This document shows positions 42,736 through 50,848 of a DNA stretch of 50,934 nt, piece by piece (position 1 is the first letter of the stretch; every line of letters begins with the position of its first letter). A program made the position numbers and the translations under genes. The stretch comes from an uncultured Clostridia bacterium (GTDB taxonomy: Bacteria > Bacillota > Clostridia > Oscillospirales > Oscillospiraceae): NCBI GenBank assembly GCA_930990965.1, contig CAKNRQ010000014.1, positions 1 through 50,934 of the forward strand, given 5' to 3'. The notes below the pieces were generated by a model. The model searched no databases. It worked only from the letters and a program-made list of their open reading frames with translations, and had not been told where the DNA came from.

Positions 42736-44099
42736 TATTGCGTTTCGCCTGTCTGCCAGCCCTTTACCTGCCGGCGGTAGAGCACGGAGCCGACGGCGGC
42801 GGTTATGATTTCGGCGCAGGGAAAAGCCATCCAGGTGTAGTCGAGGCCGATGAGTGAGAAGAGCCAGAAGAGGGGGATCAGGCCGAGCATCTGCCTTGTG
42901 ACAGAGAGCAGTACGCTCGGAAGCGCGCGGCCTATGGCCTGGAAGAACATAGGCATTGTGAGCGAGACTACGGCGGGGATGAAACTCAGGCCTATAATCC
43001 TGAAGGCGGTTTCGCCTATGCGCAGGACTTCCTCGTCGTCCGCAAATATGCCCAGCAGCGCAGTGGGTATAAATTCAAAGCAGGCCACACCTATAAGCAT
43101 GAAGGCCATTGCAATTACGACGGTGTCGAAGAAAATCTTGCGGCAGTTTTGGAAGTTGCCCCGCGCGTACTGGAAGCTAAGCAGTGGCACTATGCAGGTG
43201 CCGAGGCCGTTGAGCGGGATGAAGAAGAAACCCTGCATTTTGTAGTAGAGCCCCAGCACCGTGACGGCTGCATCCGAGAAACCGGTGAGAATGAAGTTGA
43301 GCACCATTATATATATGGTGTACATGAGCTGCATGAAGATCGAAGGATAACCTAGAGCGTATATGGGCTTGGCGTAATAGATGATGTCGCGCAGCGGCGG
43401 GATGCGACGGAAGCCGCGGACTCCGGTTATAACGGCGCTGACTACCTGCCCGGCAACGGTGGCCCAGGCGGCTCCGGCAACGCCCATGGCCGGTATGCCG
43501 CCGAGACCGAAAATGAGTATCGGGTCCAGGACCACATTGGTTACGGCGCCCGCCACCTGGGCCACCATGGGCAGCTTCATATTGCCCTGCGCCTGGTGTA
43601 CCTTTGTGAAGATGCTCTCGGCAAAGGTGCCCACACTGCCGACGCAGACAATTAGGCCATAGGTCACGCCGTACTCGACGGCTGCCTGGCTCTCAGCGCT
43701 GGCCTCGACGAAGGGGCGCATTATCAAGGCCGAAAAGGCAGCGAATATTACCCAGGTAATAAGCGAGAGAAAGAGACCTGCGCCAGCGGTCGTGTCGGCT
43801 TCATCGTCGCGGTGCTGGGCGTACATGCGTGCCATGTGTGTGTTGACGCCGACGCCGGTGCCGACAGCCAGCGCGGTGATTACTATCTGAATCGGATAGA
43901 CAACCGACAGGGCCGTGAGGCCATCTGCGGTGTATTGCCCCACAAAGTAACTGTCAACTATGTTGTAGAGCGACAGTATGAGTTGAGAAAACATGACCGG
44001 CGGGGCAATCCGCGCCAGTATGCGCCAGATGCTGCCGCTGTCGAAGAGCTCGGGGCCCGTGACCGCTCGCGGCCGCGTGGCTTGAGAGGTACTCTTCAT
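42735..44099 (-). CDS. MATE-family multidrug/toxin efflux transporter
   Basis: This 454-residue protein has about twelve membrane helices in two similar halves. Family patterns include RIAPPVMFSQLILSLYNIVDSYFVG in the first helix and GNMKLPMVAQVAGAVTNVVLDPILIF before the second half. It would export cationic drugs or metabolites in exchange for Na+ or H+; the substrate is unknown. Its ATG follows GAGGTG with 7 bases of spacing. It shares direction with the SDR/TetR pair, but 150 bases separate them, with no visible terminator, so co-transcription is possible but unproven. TetR control of efflux pumps is common. Confidence 0.9.
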   Translation of the reverse strand: MKSTSQATRPRAVTGPELFDSGSIWRILARIAPPVMFSQLILSLYNIVDSYFVGQYTADGLTALSVVYPIQIVITALAVGTGVGVNTHMARMYAQHRDDEADTTAGAGLFLSLITWVIFAAFSALIMRPFVEASAESQAAVEYGVTYGLIVCVGSVGTFAESIFTKVHQAQGNMKLPMVAQVAGAVTNVVLDPILIFGLGGIPAMGVAGAAWATVAGQVVSAVITGVRGFRRIPPLRDIIYYAKPIYALGYPSIFMQLMYTIYIMVLNFILTGFSDAAVTVLGLYYKMQGFFFIPLNGLGTCIVPLLSFQYARGNFQNCRKIFFDTVVIAMAFMLIGVACFEFIPTALLGIFADDEEVLRIGETAFRIIGLSFIPAVVSLTMPMFFQAIGRALPSVLLSVTRQMLGLIPLFWLFSLIGLDYTWMAFPCAEIITAAVGSVLYRRQVKGWQTGETQ

Positions 44100-44249
44100 T
44101 CACATGCACCTCAATAAATAGAATGCGCCGCTGCAAACTGCAACGGCGCTGAGTTTACCACAGTATAGAGGCTCTGTAAAGTGCCTGAAAGGTAAAATTT
44201 GCGACAAATCTTCAAACATTTCTGAAATTAAAACAGCGCATATTCAAAC

Positions 44250-44996
44250 TCAGGTTCTGCTTGAGCTGGCCCTTGAGGTCATGAGGCTTATGAGCCGGCC
44301 AAGCTTGAGGGGAAAGGCATAACACAGCCTGGTCTGCACGGCCTGCGCGCGGCTGTGGCAGATTATGAAGCGCTTAGAAAAAAGCCTCTTTGCGAGGCCG
44401 CGGCCCACGTCCTCGGGCGAGGCCATGAACTCCGGAGGTACAGGCAGGGGAGAGCTTGAGCGCGTGCGCGTCAGCGGTGGATGGAGTATGTGGAAGCTGA
44501 ACTGCGGGTACTCGAGCCTCAGGCATTTTGCAAGCGCTTCAATAGCTCCCTTGCTAGAAGCGTAAGCCGTGAGTCCGGGGAAGCCTGTTACGCCTACACC
44601 GGAGCTCGTGAAACAAATTCGCCCGCCGGTTTTCAGATGCGGCACGGTCGCTCTGGCCAGGTGTACAGCGCCAAAATAGTTTACATAATACGTTGAAAGG
44701 AAATCGCTGTCTTCGCACTCCCCGAAGCTGAGGAAGGGGCAGCGGCAGGCGTTGTGTACGGCCGCGTCAAGGCCGGAGAAGCGGTTCGCGGCGTCGTTTA
44801 CCGCGCTCTGTACAGCGGCGGCGTCTCGCACGTCAGCCTCGTAGCAAAGAAGGCCGCCGGACGAGGAAGCGGCTAGCGCGGCCAGGTTTGATGTGTCGAC
44901 ATCCAGGGCTGCGACGCTGTGTCCGGCCTCCAGCAGGGCCCGGCACATGTAAAACCCTATACCTTCGTTGGCGCCGGTGATAAATATGGCAGACAT
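44250..44996 (-). CDS. short-chain dehydrogenase/reductase (SDR)
   Basis: This 248-residue NAD(P)-dependent oxidoreductase has the classical SDR signature: TGANEGIGF (residues 7-15, TGxxxGxG), an NxC substitution of the NNAG site (VHNACRCPF), catalytic Ser in SSGVGVTG and the YASSK pair (Y and K four residues apart). The C-terminal 60 residues are basic (IICHSRAQAVQTRLCYAF) and may touch the membrane or substrate. GGAAGGAGAC precedes the ATG at 44996. It starts 19 bases after the TetR gene end and is co-transcribed with it. A stand-alone SDR under TetR control often handles an aldehyde or a ketone, but the substrate is not readable here. Confidence 0.88.
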   Translation of the reverse strand: MSAIFITGANEGIGFYMCRALLEAGHSVAALDVDTSNLAALAASSSGGLLCYEADVRDAAAVQSAVNDAANRFSGLDAAVHNACRCPFLSFGECEDSDFLSTYYVNYFGAVHLARATVPHLKTGGRICFTSSGVGVTGFPGLTAYASSKGAIEALAKCLRLEYPQFSFHILHPPLTRTRSSSPLPVPPEFMASPEDVGRGLAKRLFSKRFIICHSRAQAVQTRLCYAFPLKLGRLISLMTSRASSSRT

Positions 44997-45015
44997 GCTG
45001 TCTCCTTCCTGCGGC

Positions 45016-45609
45016 CTAGCGCCGCGTGAGTTCGGCGAAGAACTTCCGTATATGGCTGTTGGCGTCGGCGCGGAAGGCGGCCTTGTCGCCTTCAGAGAGC
45101 GTGCCGGTGAGAAGCCAGCGCTGGGCGTAGAGCTGTATGGGCGCATAGAACTTGACGGCCAGGTAGCTGGCGTCGGCGCGGCCGGTGAGCGCGGCGAAGA
45201 CACGGGTTTGGAAACCGAGCGGCTCGTCAAAGAGCCAGCGGCGATAAAGCGTGCGGGCCTGTCTGTCGCCAAGCTGTTCGATAGAGAGCAGGCGCAGCAC
45301 GCGGTTGCAGAATGAATCGCAGAGGTAGTTGTCAAAATATATCGCACAGACTTTGAGGTAGCTGCTCCGTTCCGGCCGGACCCCGGACTCCAGCGCTGAA
45401 GCGAGACGCTCCATCAGCTCAAGCGAGCGCGCTTCAAACTGGGAATACAGCTCAAGCGCAATGGCGCGCTTGTTTTTGAAGTGATAATAGACGGAGCTCT
45501 CCTTAATCCCGACCTGAGTACAGATGTCCCTTATTGACACTGCATCACAGCCTTGCCGCGAAAAGAGCTCCAATGCAGTTTCCAATATTTTATCGTGGGT
45601 GTCAGACAA
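45016..45609 (-). CDS. TetR-family transcriptional regulator
   Basis: This 197-residue repressor-type protein has an N-terminal TetR helix-turn-helix (residues about 5-52: ILETALELFSRQGCDAVSIR, then GIKESSVYYHFKNKR) and a helical ligand domain to 197. The start is a TTG at 45609 with AGGTGGTG 6-7 bases upstream. Two perfect palindromes, CTAACA-nn-TGTTAG, lie immediately upstream and adjoin its ribosome site, which indicates autoregulation. It is co-transcribed with the SDR gene. Its effector is unknown. Confidence 0.9.
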   Translation of the reverse strand: MSDTHDKILETALELFSRQGCDAVSIRDICTQVGIKESSVYYHFKNKRAIALELYSQFEARSLELMERLASALESGVRPERSSYLKVCAIYFDNYLCDSFCNRVLRLLSIEQLGDRQARTLYRRWLFDEPLGFQTRVFAALTGRADASYLAVKFYAPIQLYAQRWLLTGTLSEGDKAAFRADANSHIRKFFAELTRR

Positions 45610-45622
45610 TTTTCAACACCAC

Positions 45623-45662
45623 CTAACACGTGTTAGACACAATTCTACCTAACAATTGTTAG
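45623..45662. promoter_or_regulatory. two CTAACA-nn-TGTTAG operators of the TetR/SDR operon
   Basis: CTAACACGTGTTAG (45623-45636) and CTAACAATTGTTAG (45649-45662) are both perfect 14-bp palindromes with the same 6-base arms and different central pairs. Centres are 26 bp apart, about two and a half helical turns. They lie just upstream of the TetR start and are the expected autoregulatory sites. Confidence 0.8.
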
Positions 45663-45721
45663 ATTGTCAAGAACTACATCGTTTCGCACCGCCAGATGGC
45701 TGGATTTGGTGTTTATGCGGC

Positions 45722-45750
45722 TTGACATATACATATAATAGTGATAATAT
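45722..45750 (+). promoter_or_regulatory. promoter of the thrS T-box transcript
   Basis: TTGACA (45722-45727) and extended TG-A-TAATAT (-10 at 45745-45750) have a 17-base spacer; transcription starts near 45757. Confidence 0.8.
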
Positions 45751-45756
45751 AACGCC

Positions 45757-45990
45757 GTAAAAAGACGAAGACGGAGAAGCGACGGTCAAATAGAGGCCGT
45801 ACAGAGAGAGCGCCCACAGGCTGTAAGGCGCTCCGGCCCTGGACTGGACGTACCGCTCCCGAGTCTGCGTGGGGAAAGAAGAGTATCCACGCACGTTTGC
45901 CGCGTTAAGGCGACTGAGTTAAACTCAGGGTGGAACCGTGTGAGAAATCGCACCCCTGTGCCGCAAGGCGCGGGGGCGCTTTTCATTTTT
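45757..45990 (+). promoter_or_regulatory. T-box leader (threonine) controlling thrS
   Basis: The leader contains the conserved T-box core AGGGTGGAACCGTG (45927-45940), whose TGGA can pair with the tRNA acceptor end. A Stem I region has a candidate specifier ACC (45852-45854, Thr codon), flanked by helices that pair with 5' sequence near 45766-45785. The competing terminator is GC-rich (45950-45980) and followed by TTTTCATTTTT. Uncharged threonyl tRNA would favour read-through into thrS. The exact secondary structure was not computed. Confidence 0.85.
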
Positions 45991-46004
45991 TCAGGAGGAT
46001 TACC

Positions 46005-47765
46005 ATGGACGAGAAGAAGAACCTGTACACCTTTGAAAACAAGGAGTATCGTGATACGTACCGCCACAGCACGAGCCATGTCCTCGCCCAGGCGGTCAAG
46101 CGCCTGTACCCCGAGAGCAAGCTGGCCATCGGCCCGGCAATAGAGGACGGCTTTTACTACGACATAGACTCGGACGTCACCTTTACGCCCGAAGTGCTTG
46201 AAAAAATCGAAGCCGAGATGCGCAAGATATGCAAGGAGAAGCTGTCTATCGAGCGCTTCGAGCTGCCCCGTGCAGAGGCCCTTAAATTCATGCAGGACAG
46301 GGAAGAGCCCTACAAGGTACAGCTTATTGAGGATCTGCCCGAGGACGCCGTTATCAGTTTCTACAAGCAGGGCGAGTTCACCGACCTCTGCGCCGGCCCG
46401 CACCTAGACAGCACCGGCCGCATCAAGGGCAACGCGATAAAGCTCATGAATTGCACCGGCGCTTACTGGCGCGGCGACAGCAAGAACAAGATGCTCCAGC
46501 GAATTTATGGCACATGTTTTATGAAAAAAGAGGAACTTGATGCCTACCTCGCTCGTCTAGAGGAAGCGAAGAAGCGCGACCACCGCAAGCTTGGCCGCGA
46601 GCTCGGCCTCTTTATGATGAATGAAGCCGGCCCCGGCTTCCCGTTCTTCCTGCCGAACGGCATGACGCTCAAGAACACGCTGATTGACTACTGGCGCGAG
46701 ATACACAAAAAGTACGGCTATGTGGAAGTGTCCACACCCGTAATTCTCAACCGTGAGCTCTGGGAGCGCAGCGGTCACTGGGATCACTATAAAGACAACA
46801 TGTACACCACCGTCATTGATGGTGAGGACTATGCCATAAAGCCAATGAACTGCCCGGGCGGTATGCTGGTCTATGAGAGCGAACCGCACTCCTACCGCGA
46901 CCTGCCCCTGCGCGTGGGAGAGTTGGGACTAGTCCACCGTCATGAGCTTTCCGGCGCTCTGCACGGCCTGTTCCGCGTCAGGTGCTTCACCCAGGACGAT
47001 GCGCACATATTCATGACCCCGGAACAGATGAAGGACGAGATAAAGGGCGTCGTAAAGCTCTTTGACGAAGTTTACTCCACTTTCGGCCTCAAGTACGAAA
47101 TAGAGCTCTCCACCATGCCCGAGGACCACATTGGTACAGTGGAGCAGTGGGAGCACAACCAGGACATACTCAAGGAAGCTATCACCGAGATGGGCAAGAG
47201 CTTCACCATCAACGAGGGTGACGGCGCTTTCTACGGCCCGAAGCTTGACTTCCACCTGGCAGACAGCCTGGGACGTACCTGGCAATGCGGTACCATACAG
47301 CTTGACAGCCAGCTTCCCGAGCGCTTTGAGCTTGAGTACGTCGGAGAAGACGGCGCAAAGCACCGCCCGGTCATGATACACCGTGTGGTGCTCGGCAGCA
47401 TCGAGCGCTTTATCGGCGTTATAACCGAGCACTTCGGCGGCGCGTTCCCGACCTGGCTGGCCCCCGTGCAGGTAAAGGTCATGCCTATCACCGACCGCAG
47501 CCGCGAATGGTCGCAGAAGGTGGCAGATGAGCTCGCGGCGCACGGCGTGCGCGTGGAATGCGACTTCCGCAATGAAAAAATTGGGTACAAGATCCGCGAG
47601 GCGCAGAGCAAGAAGATACCCTATATGCTCGTAATCGGCGACAAGGAGAGCGAGAACGGCACGGTGTCTGTACGCACGCGCTCCGGCGGCGACAAGGGCG
47701 CGATGGACCTTGGCGCGTTTGTCAAAGACATCTGCGAGGAGATTCGTGCCCGCAGCCTCGACTAA
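46005..47765 (+). CDS. thrS: threonyl-tRNA synthetase lacking the N-terminal TGS domain
   Basis: This 586-residue class II synthetase charges threonine to its tRNA. It begins directly with the editing-associated N2 domain (HSTSHVLAQAVKRLYP, then EFTDLCAGPHL), and the usual N-terminal TGS domain of about 60 residues is absent, as in some clostridial ThrRS forms. The catalytic core shows motif 2-like GLVHRHELSGALHGLFRVRC, zinc-site Cys and His residues (MNCPGGM), and motif 3-like HRVVLGSIERFIG; the anticodon-binding domain closes the chain. TCAGGAGG lies 7 bases before the ATG at 46005. The T-box leader upstream gives charging-dependent control. Confidence 0.95.
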   Translation: MDEKKNLYTFENKEYRDTYRHSTSHVLAQAVKRLYPESKLAIGPAIEDGFYYDIDSDVTFTPEVLEKIEAEMRKICKEKLSIERFELPRAEALKFMQDREEPYKVQLIEDLPEDAVISFYKQGEFTDLCAGPHLDSTGRIKGNAIKLMNCTGAYWRGDSKNKMLQRIYGTCFMKKEELDAYLARLEEAKKRDHRKLGRELGLFMMNEAGPGFPFFLPNGMTLKNTLIDYWREIHKKYGYVEVSTPVILNRELWERSGHWDHYKDNMYTTVIDGEDYAIKPMNCPGGMLVYESEPHSYRDLPLRVGELGLVHRHELSGALHGLFRVRCFTQDDAHIFMTPEQMKDEIKGVVKLFDEVYSTFGLKYEIELSTMPEDHIGTVEQWEHNQDILKEAITEMGKSFTINEGDGAFYGPKLDFHLADSLGRTWQCGTIQLDSQLPERFELEYVGEDGAKHRPVMIHRVVLGSIERFIGVITEHFGGAFPTWLAPVQVKVMPITDRSREWSQKVADELAAHGVRVECDFRNEKIGYKIREAQSKKIPYMLVIGDKESENGTVSVRTRSGGDKGAMDLGAFVKDICEEIRARSLD

Positions 47766-47787
47766 GCGAAAGGAGACACAGATTACA

Positions 47788-48390
47788 ATGAAGAAGTTTT
47801 TGGCCATCGTGTTGGCGCTTTGCATGACCTTTGCTCTCGCTGCCTGCGGCGGCGATAACAACGAGGTTAATGACGGCTCCACCCCGACGGACCTGAATGC
47901 CACTCCGGCACCGGTCACCCCGACTCCGGACCCGGAACCGATATCCGAGCTGAGCATTAATGGCGCGGACCTCATCAAGGGTGGACAGCTCACCGGCTTT
48001 GGATACAGGGGATTTACTTACGCTGACGGCACTCTCACCATTGACTCTGTGACCGTGGAGAGCAGCAGCTCCAGTGCCCCGCTGATAAGCTTCTCGGGCG
48101 GCGACCTCGAGATAGTTGTGGTGGGCGATTGCAGCCTCACGGCTTCCGAAGGGCGTCTCGTAATATCCGGCGGCGAGGGGGACAACCTCACCATTACCGG
48201 CGACGGTACCCTGACCATCAACGCGACTGGCGCCGCAGCCATTGACGTGAGCGGCGAGGTCAATGTCTCCTGTGCGCTTACTGTGACCGGCGAGCCTGCC
48301 TGCACGAGCGCTTCTGCCGCTGCCGGCGAGGGCTACACCCTCACGGTCTCCGAGGACTCTGCTACCCTTACCGTCGCGGCCAACGCCTGA
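47788..48390 (+). CDS. lipoprotein with beta-helix-like (Cthe_2159-type) domain
   Basis: This 200-residue exported lipoprotein has the signal MKKFLAIVLALCMTFALA and lipobox LAAC (Cys at 21), then a Thr/Pro-rich linker and a domain of repeated short beta strands (FSGGDLEIVVVGDCSLTA and ITGDGTLTINATGAAAIDVS parts), which resembles the small carbohydrate-binding-like beta-helix seen in Cthe_2159-type proteins. An AAAGGAGA site precedes the ATG, which is 22 bases after thrS. A terminator hairpin follows 35 bases past the stop. A role at the cell surface is likely; ligand is unknown. Confidence 0.8.
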   Translation: MKKFLAIVLALCMTFALAACGGDNNEVNDGSTPTDLNATPAPVTPTPDPEPISELSINGADLIKGGQLTGFGYRGFTYADGTLTIDSVTVESSSSSAPLISFSGGDLEIVVVGDCSLTASEGRLVISGGEGDNLTITGDGTLTINATGAAAIDVSGEVNVSCALTVTGEPACTSASAAAGEGYTLTVSEDSATLTVAANA

Positions 48391-48425
48391 GCTGCGAGTT
48401 AAAAATTCACAAGTATAACCGGACA

Positions 48426-48463
48426 CGCCCCCTCGTATGCTATGTGCGAGGGGGCGATTTTTT
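48426..48463 (+). terminator. terminator-like hairpin ending directly at the hydrolase start codon
   Basis: A 10-bp stem, CGCCCCCTCG (48426-48435) with CGAGGGGGCG (48447-48456), is followed by ATTTTTT and then the ATG at 48464. The only ribosome-like sequence (GAGGGGG) lies inside the right arm. It is a terminator for the lipoprotein transcript and may also control translation of the next gene. Confidence 0.8.
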
Positions 48464-49135
48464 ATGACATCCAGACGTAAACTGATTCTGGCCCTGGCTG
48501 TTATATTTGCATTGAACATGGCCGCTATTGCACTGGTCCAGGCGGCACGGGCAGACACATACGAGCGTGGAGACTCCGGAAGCACGGTCAGGGAAATACA
48601 GAGTGTGCTCAAAGAGTGGGGTTATTACGACGGCAGCATAGACGGCATATACGGCAGCGCCACAGAAGCGGCTGTACGATACTTCCAGGAGACAAACGGG
48701 CTGGAAGTGGACGGCCGGACAGGCCCGGCCACACTTGAGGCCCTGGGCTTGCCCACGGGCAGCTACCAGGCGGGCGAGGACGCCTCGGGAGAGCTGGCCC
48801 TGCTGGCCAGGCTGATCTCGGCCGAGGCGCGAGGAGAGCCGTACTCGGGCCAGGTGGCTGTTGGCGCGGTGGTGCTAAACCGAGTGGACCATCCGTCGTT
48901 TCCCAACACCATAGCGGAGGTCATTTTCCAGCCGGGTGCGTTTAGCTGCATGCTTGACGGGCAGTGGGACGAGCCTGTGGCAGACATCGCCTATCAGGCT
49001 GCCAGAGAAGCGCTGGCGGGCGCTGACCCGTCGGGAGGGGCAATATATTACTTCAATCCCAAAACGGCTACAAATGCGTGGATTTGGTCACGCGAGGAGA
49101 TAGTGACTATAGGCAACCACAGGTTCTGTGCATAG
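48464..49135 (+). CDS. SleB-like cell-wall hydrolase with peptidoglycan-binding domain
   Basis: This 223-residue exported protein has a signal or anchor helix (about 5-28), a peptidoglycan-binding domain (about 32-92: RGDSGSTVREIQSVLKEWGYY, DGIYGSATEAAVRYFQ) and a SleB-type hydrolase domain (about 103-223: ARLISAEARGEPYSGQVAVG with the conserved Glu, then GAVVLNRVDHPSFP). SleB enzymes open the spore cortex during germination; related forms (CwlJ-like) act in sporulation. Hence the organism probably forms spores. The start at 48464 is directly after a terminator hairpin with the ribosome site in its stem; an ATG at 48437 is in the loop and lacks a site. Confidence 0.88.
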   Translation: MTSRRKLILALAVIFALNMAAIALVQAARADTYERGDSGSTVREIQSVLKEWGYYDGSIDGIYGSATEAAVRYFQETNGLEVDGRTGPATLEALGLPTGSYQAGEDASGELALLARLISAEARGEPYSGQVAVGAVVLNRVDHPSFPNTIAEVIFQPGAFSCMLDGQWDEPVADIAYQAAREALAGADPSGGAIYYFNPKTATNAWIWSREEIVTIGNHRFCA

Positions 49136-49182
49136 GCCGAAGCCACACCAGAGTCCTCGTTGGGTCAACGTTCGTCCAGTTC

Positions 49183-49219
49183 AGTTTCCGGCATCGGGCT
49201 GTGCCTGACGCCGGAAACT
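49183..49219 (+). other. hairpin in the gap after the hydrolase gene
   Basis: AGTTTCCGGC (49183-49192) and GCCGGAAACT (49210-49219) are exact inverted repeats with a 17-base loop and no T-run. It may be a weak terminator. The 198-base gap (49136-49333) shows no gene. Confidence 0.4.
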
Positions 49220-49333
49220 TCGCTAACCGGTCCCGTGCTGCTCGCTTTCACTTTGCTGCACTTTTTCAACAGTTGCAAAATATGTGTCCGGCGGTATATA
49301 ATGTAGTCATCTTTTGACGAATGAGGGAAGGCT

Positions 49334-49975
49334 ATGAGCTATTGCAGTTCATGCGGGGCCTACATACCGGACTGGGCAGACGAGTGCCCGGCCTGCGGGG
49401 CGCCAAAGGCTGATACAAAAAAGAAGAGCAGCGCAAAGAAGAAGACAGCGTCCTCCGCTGCTGCGGCTGCATCTGAAACGGCTAAGACCAGCGGAGAGTA
49501 TCACTATTCATATAAAAAGGCAGAGAAAAAGACACAAGACGCATCTTCGCGTGGCTCTTACTCTTCCGGCGATGCACGCCGCACGGGTGGTGACAAGGGC
49601 ACCTTTACTTATGAGAGCTCGAAGAGAGCCGATGGAGGGACCTTCACATACGACGGCAGCTCCAGACAGGACTATGAGCGGGAGTACAGGCGGGACGCGA
49701 AGAAAAACCGCGGTTTGGCGGCGCTGTGCTACATTGGCCCCTTCTTCCTGCTTTCCTGGCTGCTGAAGCCAAAGAGCTCTTTTGTGCGTTATCATGTGAA
49801 CCAGGGCCTGGTGCTGTTCTTGTGCTGGGTTATAATCGGTATCTTCGATTTTATACCGTTTATGTGGGCGGCCAACATATTTGCCTTCGTCTGTGTGTGC
49901 CTGGGGCTTTCAAATGCGTTAAAAGGCAAGCGCAAACCGCTGCCGTTGATAGGAGAGATAAATTTAATAAGCTAA
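49334..49975 (+). CDS. zinc-ribbon protein with C-terminal membrane domain (DUF4870-like)
   Basis: This 213-residue protein has a zinc ribbon (C4, C7, C18, C21: MSYCSSCGAY and ADECPACGAPK), a Lys/Ser/Ala-rich linker with the pattern GTFTYESS and GTFTYDGS occurring twice (about 95-116), and a hydrophobic domain (about 128-195) with LAALCYIGPFFLLSWLLKP and SSFVRYHVNQGLVLFL, like the DUF4870/Tic20-type family. A TGAGGGAAGG site precedes the ATG. It has no co-directional partner within 24 bases except the FAH gene after it, which begins 24 bases later and may be co-transcribed. The function of this family is unknown. Confidence 0.82.
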   Translation: MSYCSSCGAYIPDWADECPACGAPKADTKKKSSAKKKTASSAAAAASETAKTSGEYHYSYKKAEKKTQDASSRGSYSSGDARRTGGDKGTFTYESSKRADGGTFTYDGSSRQDYEREYRRDAKKNRGLAALCYIGPFFLLSWLLKPKSSFVRYHVNQGLVLFLCWVIIGIFDFIPFMWAANIFAFVCVCLGLSNALKGKRKPLPLIGEINLIS

Positions 49976-49999
49976 ACGAGAGACGAGAGGAGACTAACC

Positions 50000-50848
50000 A
50001 TGAAACTGCTTACCTGCGAGTACGCCGGAAGGCGCTTCGCTGCCGTCAGCGACGGGGTGCGTGTCTATGAGGCCGCGCCGGACATGCTCACACTCATAGA
50101 CGCGCTCGGCGGCAAACTGCCGGATGAGACGATGTTTAAAGGTGCGGGCATAGCTATCGAAGAAGTACATCTGCTGTCACCCATCACCACGCCTGCCCAG
50201 GATGTGGTGTGCCTCGGCATGAACTACGTGGATCACAGCGCTGAAGCTGAGAAATGGGGAGGCCAGGCCGAGTTTAAGAAGAACGCCGGCAAAGCTGTAT
50301 ACTTCTCCAAACGCGCTGCTTATATTATAGGCCCCGGCGATTATATAGACGGTCACTTCGATATAGTGGATTCGCTCGACTACGAGGTCGAGCTGGCGGT
50401 CATACTCGGCCGTGACGCCTACCGCGTCAGCGAGGCCGAGGCACAGGACTACGTGCTGGGTTACAGCGTCTTCAACGACGTCTCCGCGCGCAACCTTCAG
50501 ACCGCCCACAAGCAGTTCTACTTCGGCAAGAGCCTGGATACCCACACTGCGATGGGTCCCTGGATCGTTACCCGCGACGAGTTCACTTGGGAGCCTGAGC
50601 TGAACATCCGCTGCTACATAAACGGCGAAAAGCGTCAGGACAGCAATACACGCTATGAGATCTACGGCGCGGCACATGTGATAGCCGAGCTCTCTGCGGG
50701 CATGACGCTGAAGGCTGGCACCATCATAGCTATGGGCACTCCGGCCGGAGTGGGTATGGGCTTTACACCGCCCAAATACTTGAAATCTGGTGACGTGGTG
50801 CGCTGCGAGATAGACGGCATTGGCGTGCTCGAAAACACAGTCAAATGA
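50000..50848 (+). CDS. fumarylacetoacetate-hydrolase-family enzyme
   Basis: This 282-residue protein belongs to the FAH family, which cleaves C-C bonds of, or decarboxylates, oxo-acids using Mg. Landmarks are VVCLGMNYVDHSAE, KRAAYIIGPGD, DYEVELAVILG (E and D metal ligands), GYSVFNDVSARN, and GKSLDTHTAMGPWIV with KAGTIIAMGTPAGVG. Length is typical. AGAGGAG lies before the ATG. Aromatic-breakdown operons and stand-alone acylpyruvase homologues both use this family, so the substrate is open. It is the last gene in the window; the 86 bases after it show nothing recognisable. Confidence 0.9.
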   Translation: MKLLTCEYAGRRFAAVSDGVRVYEAAPDMLTLIDALGGKLPDETMFKGAGIAIEEVHLLSPITTPAQDVVCLGMNYVDHSAEAEKWGGQAEFKKNAGKAVYFSKRAAYIIGPGDYIDGHFDIVDSLDYEVELAVILGRDAYRVSEAEAQDYVLGYSVFNDVSARNLQTAHKQFYFGKSLDTHTAMGPWIVTRDEFTWEPELNIRCYINGEKRQDSNTRYEIYGAAHVIAELSAGMTLKAGTIIAMGTPAGVGMGFTPPKYLKSGDVVRCEIDGIGVLENTVK

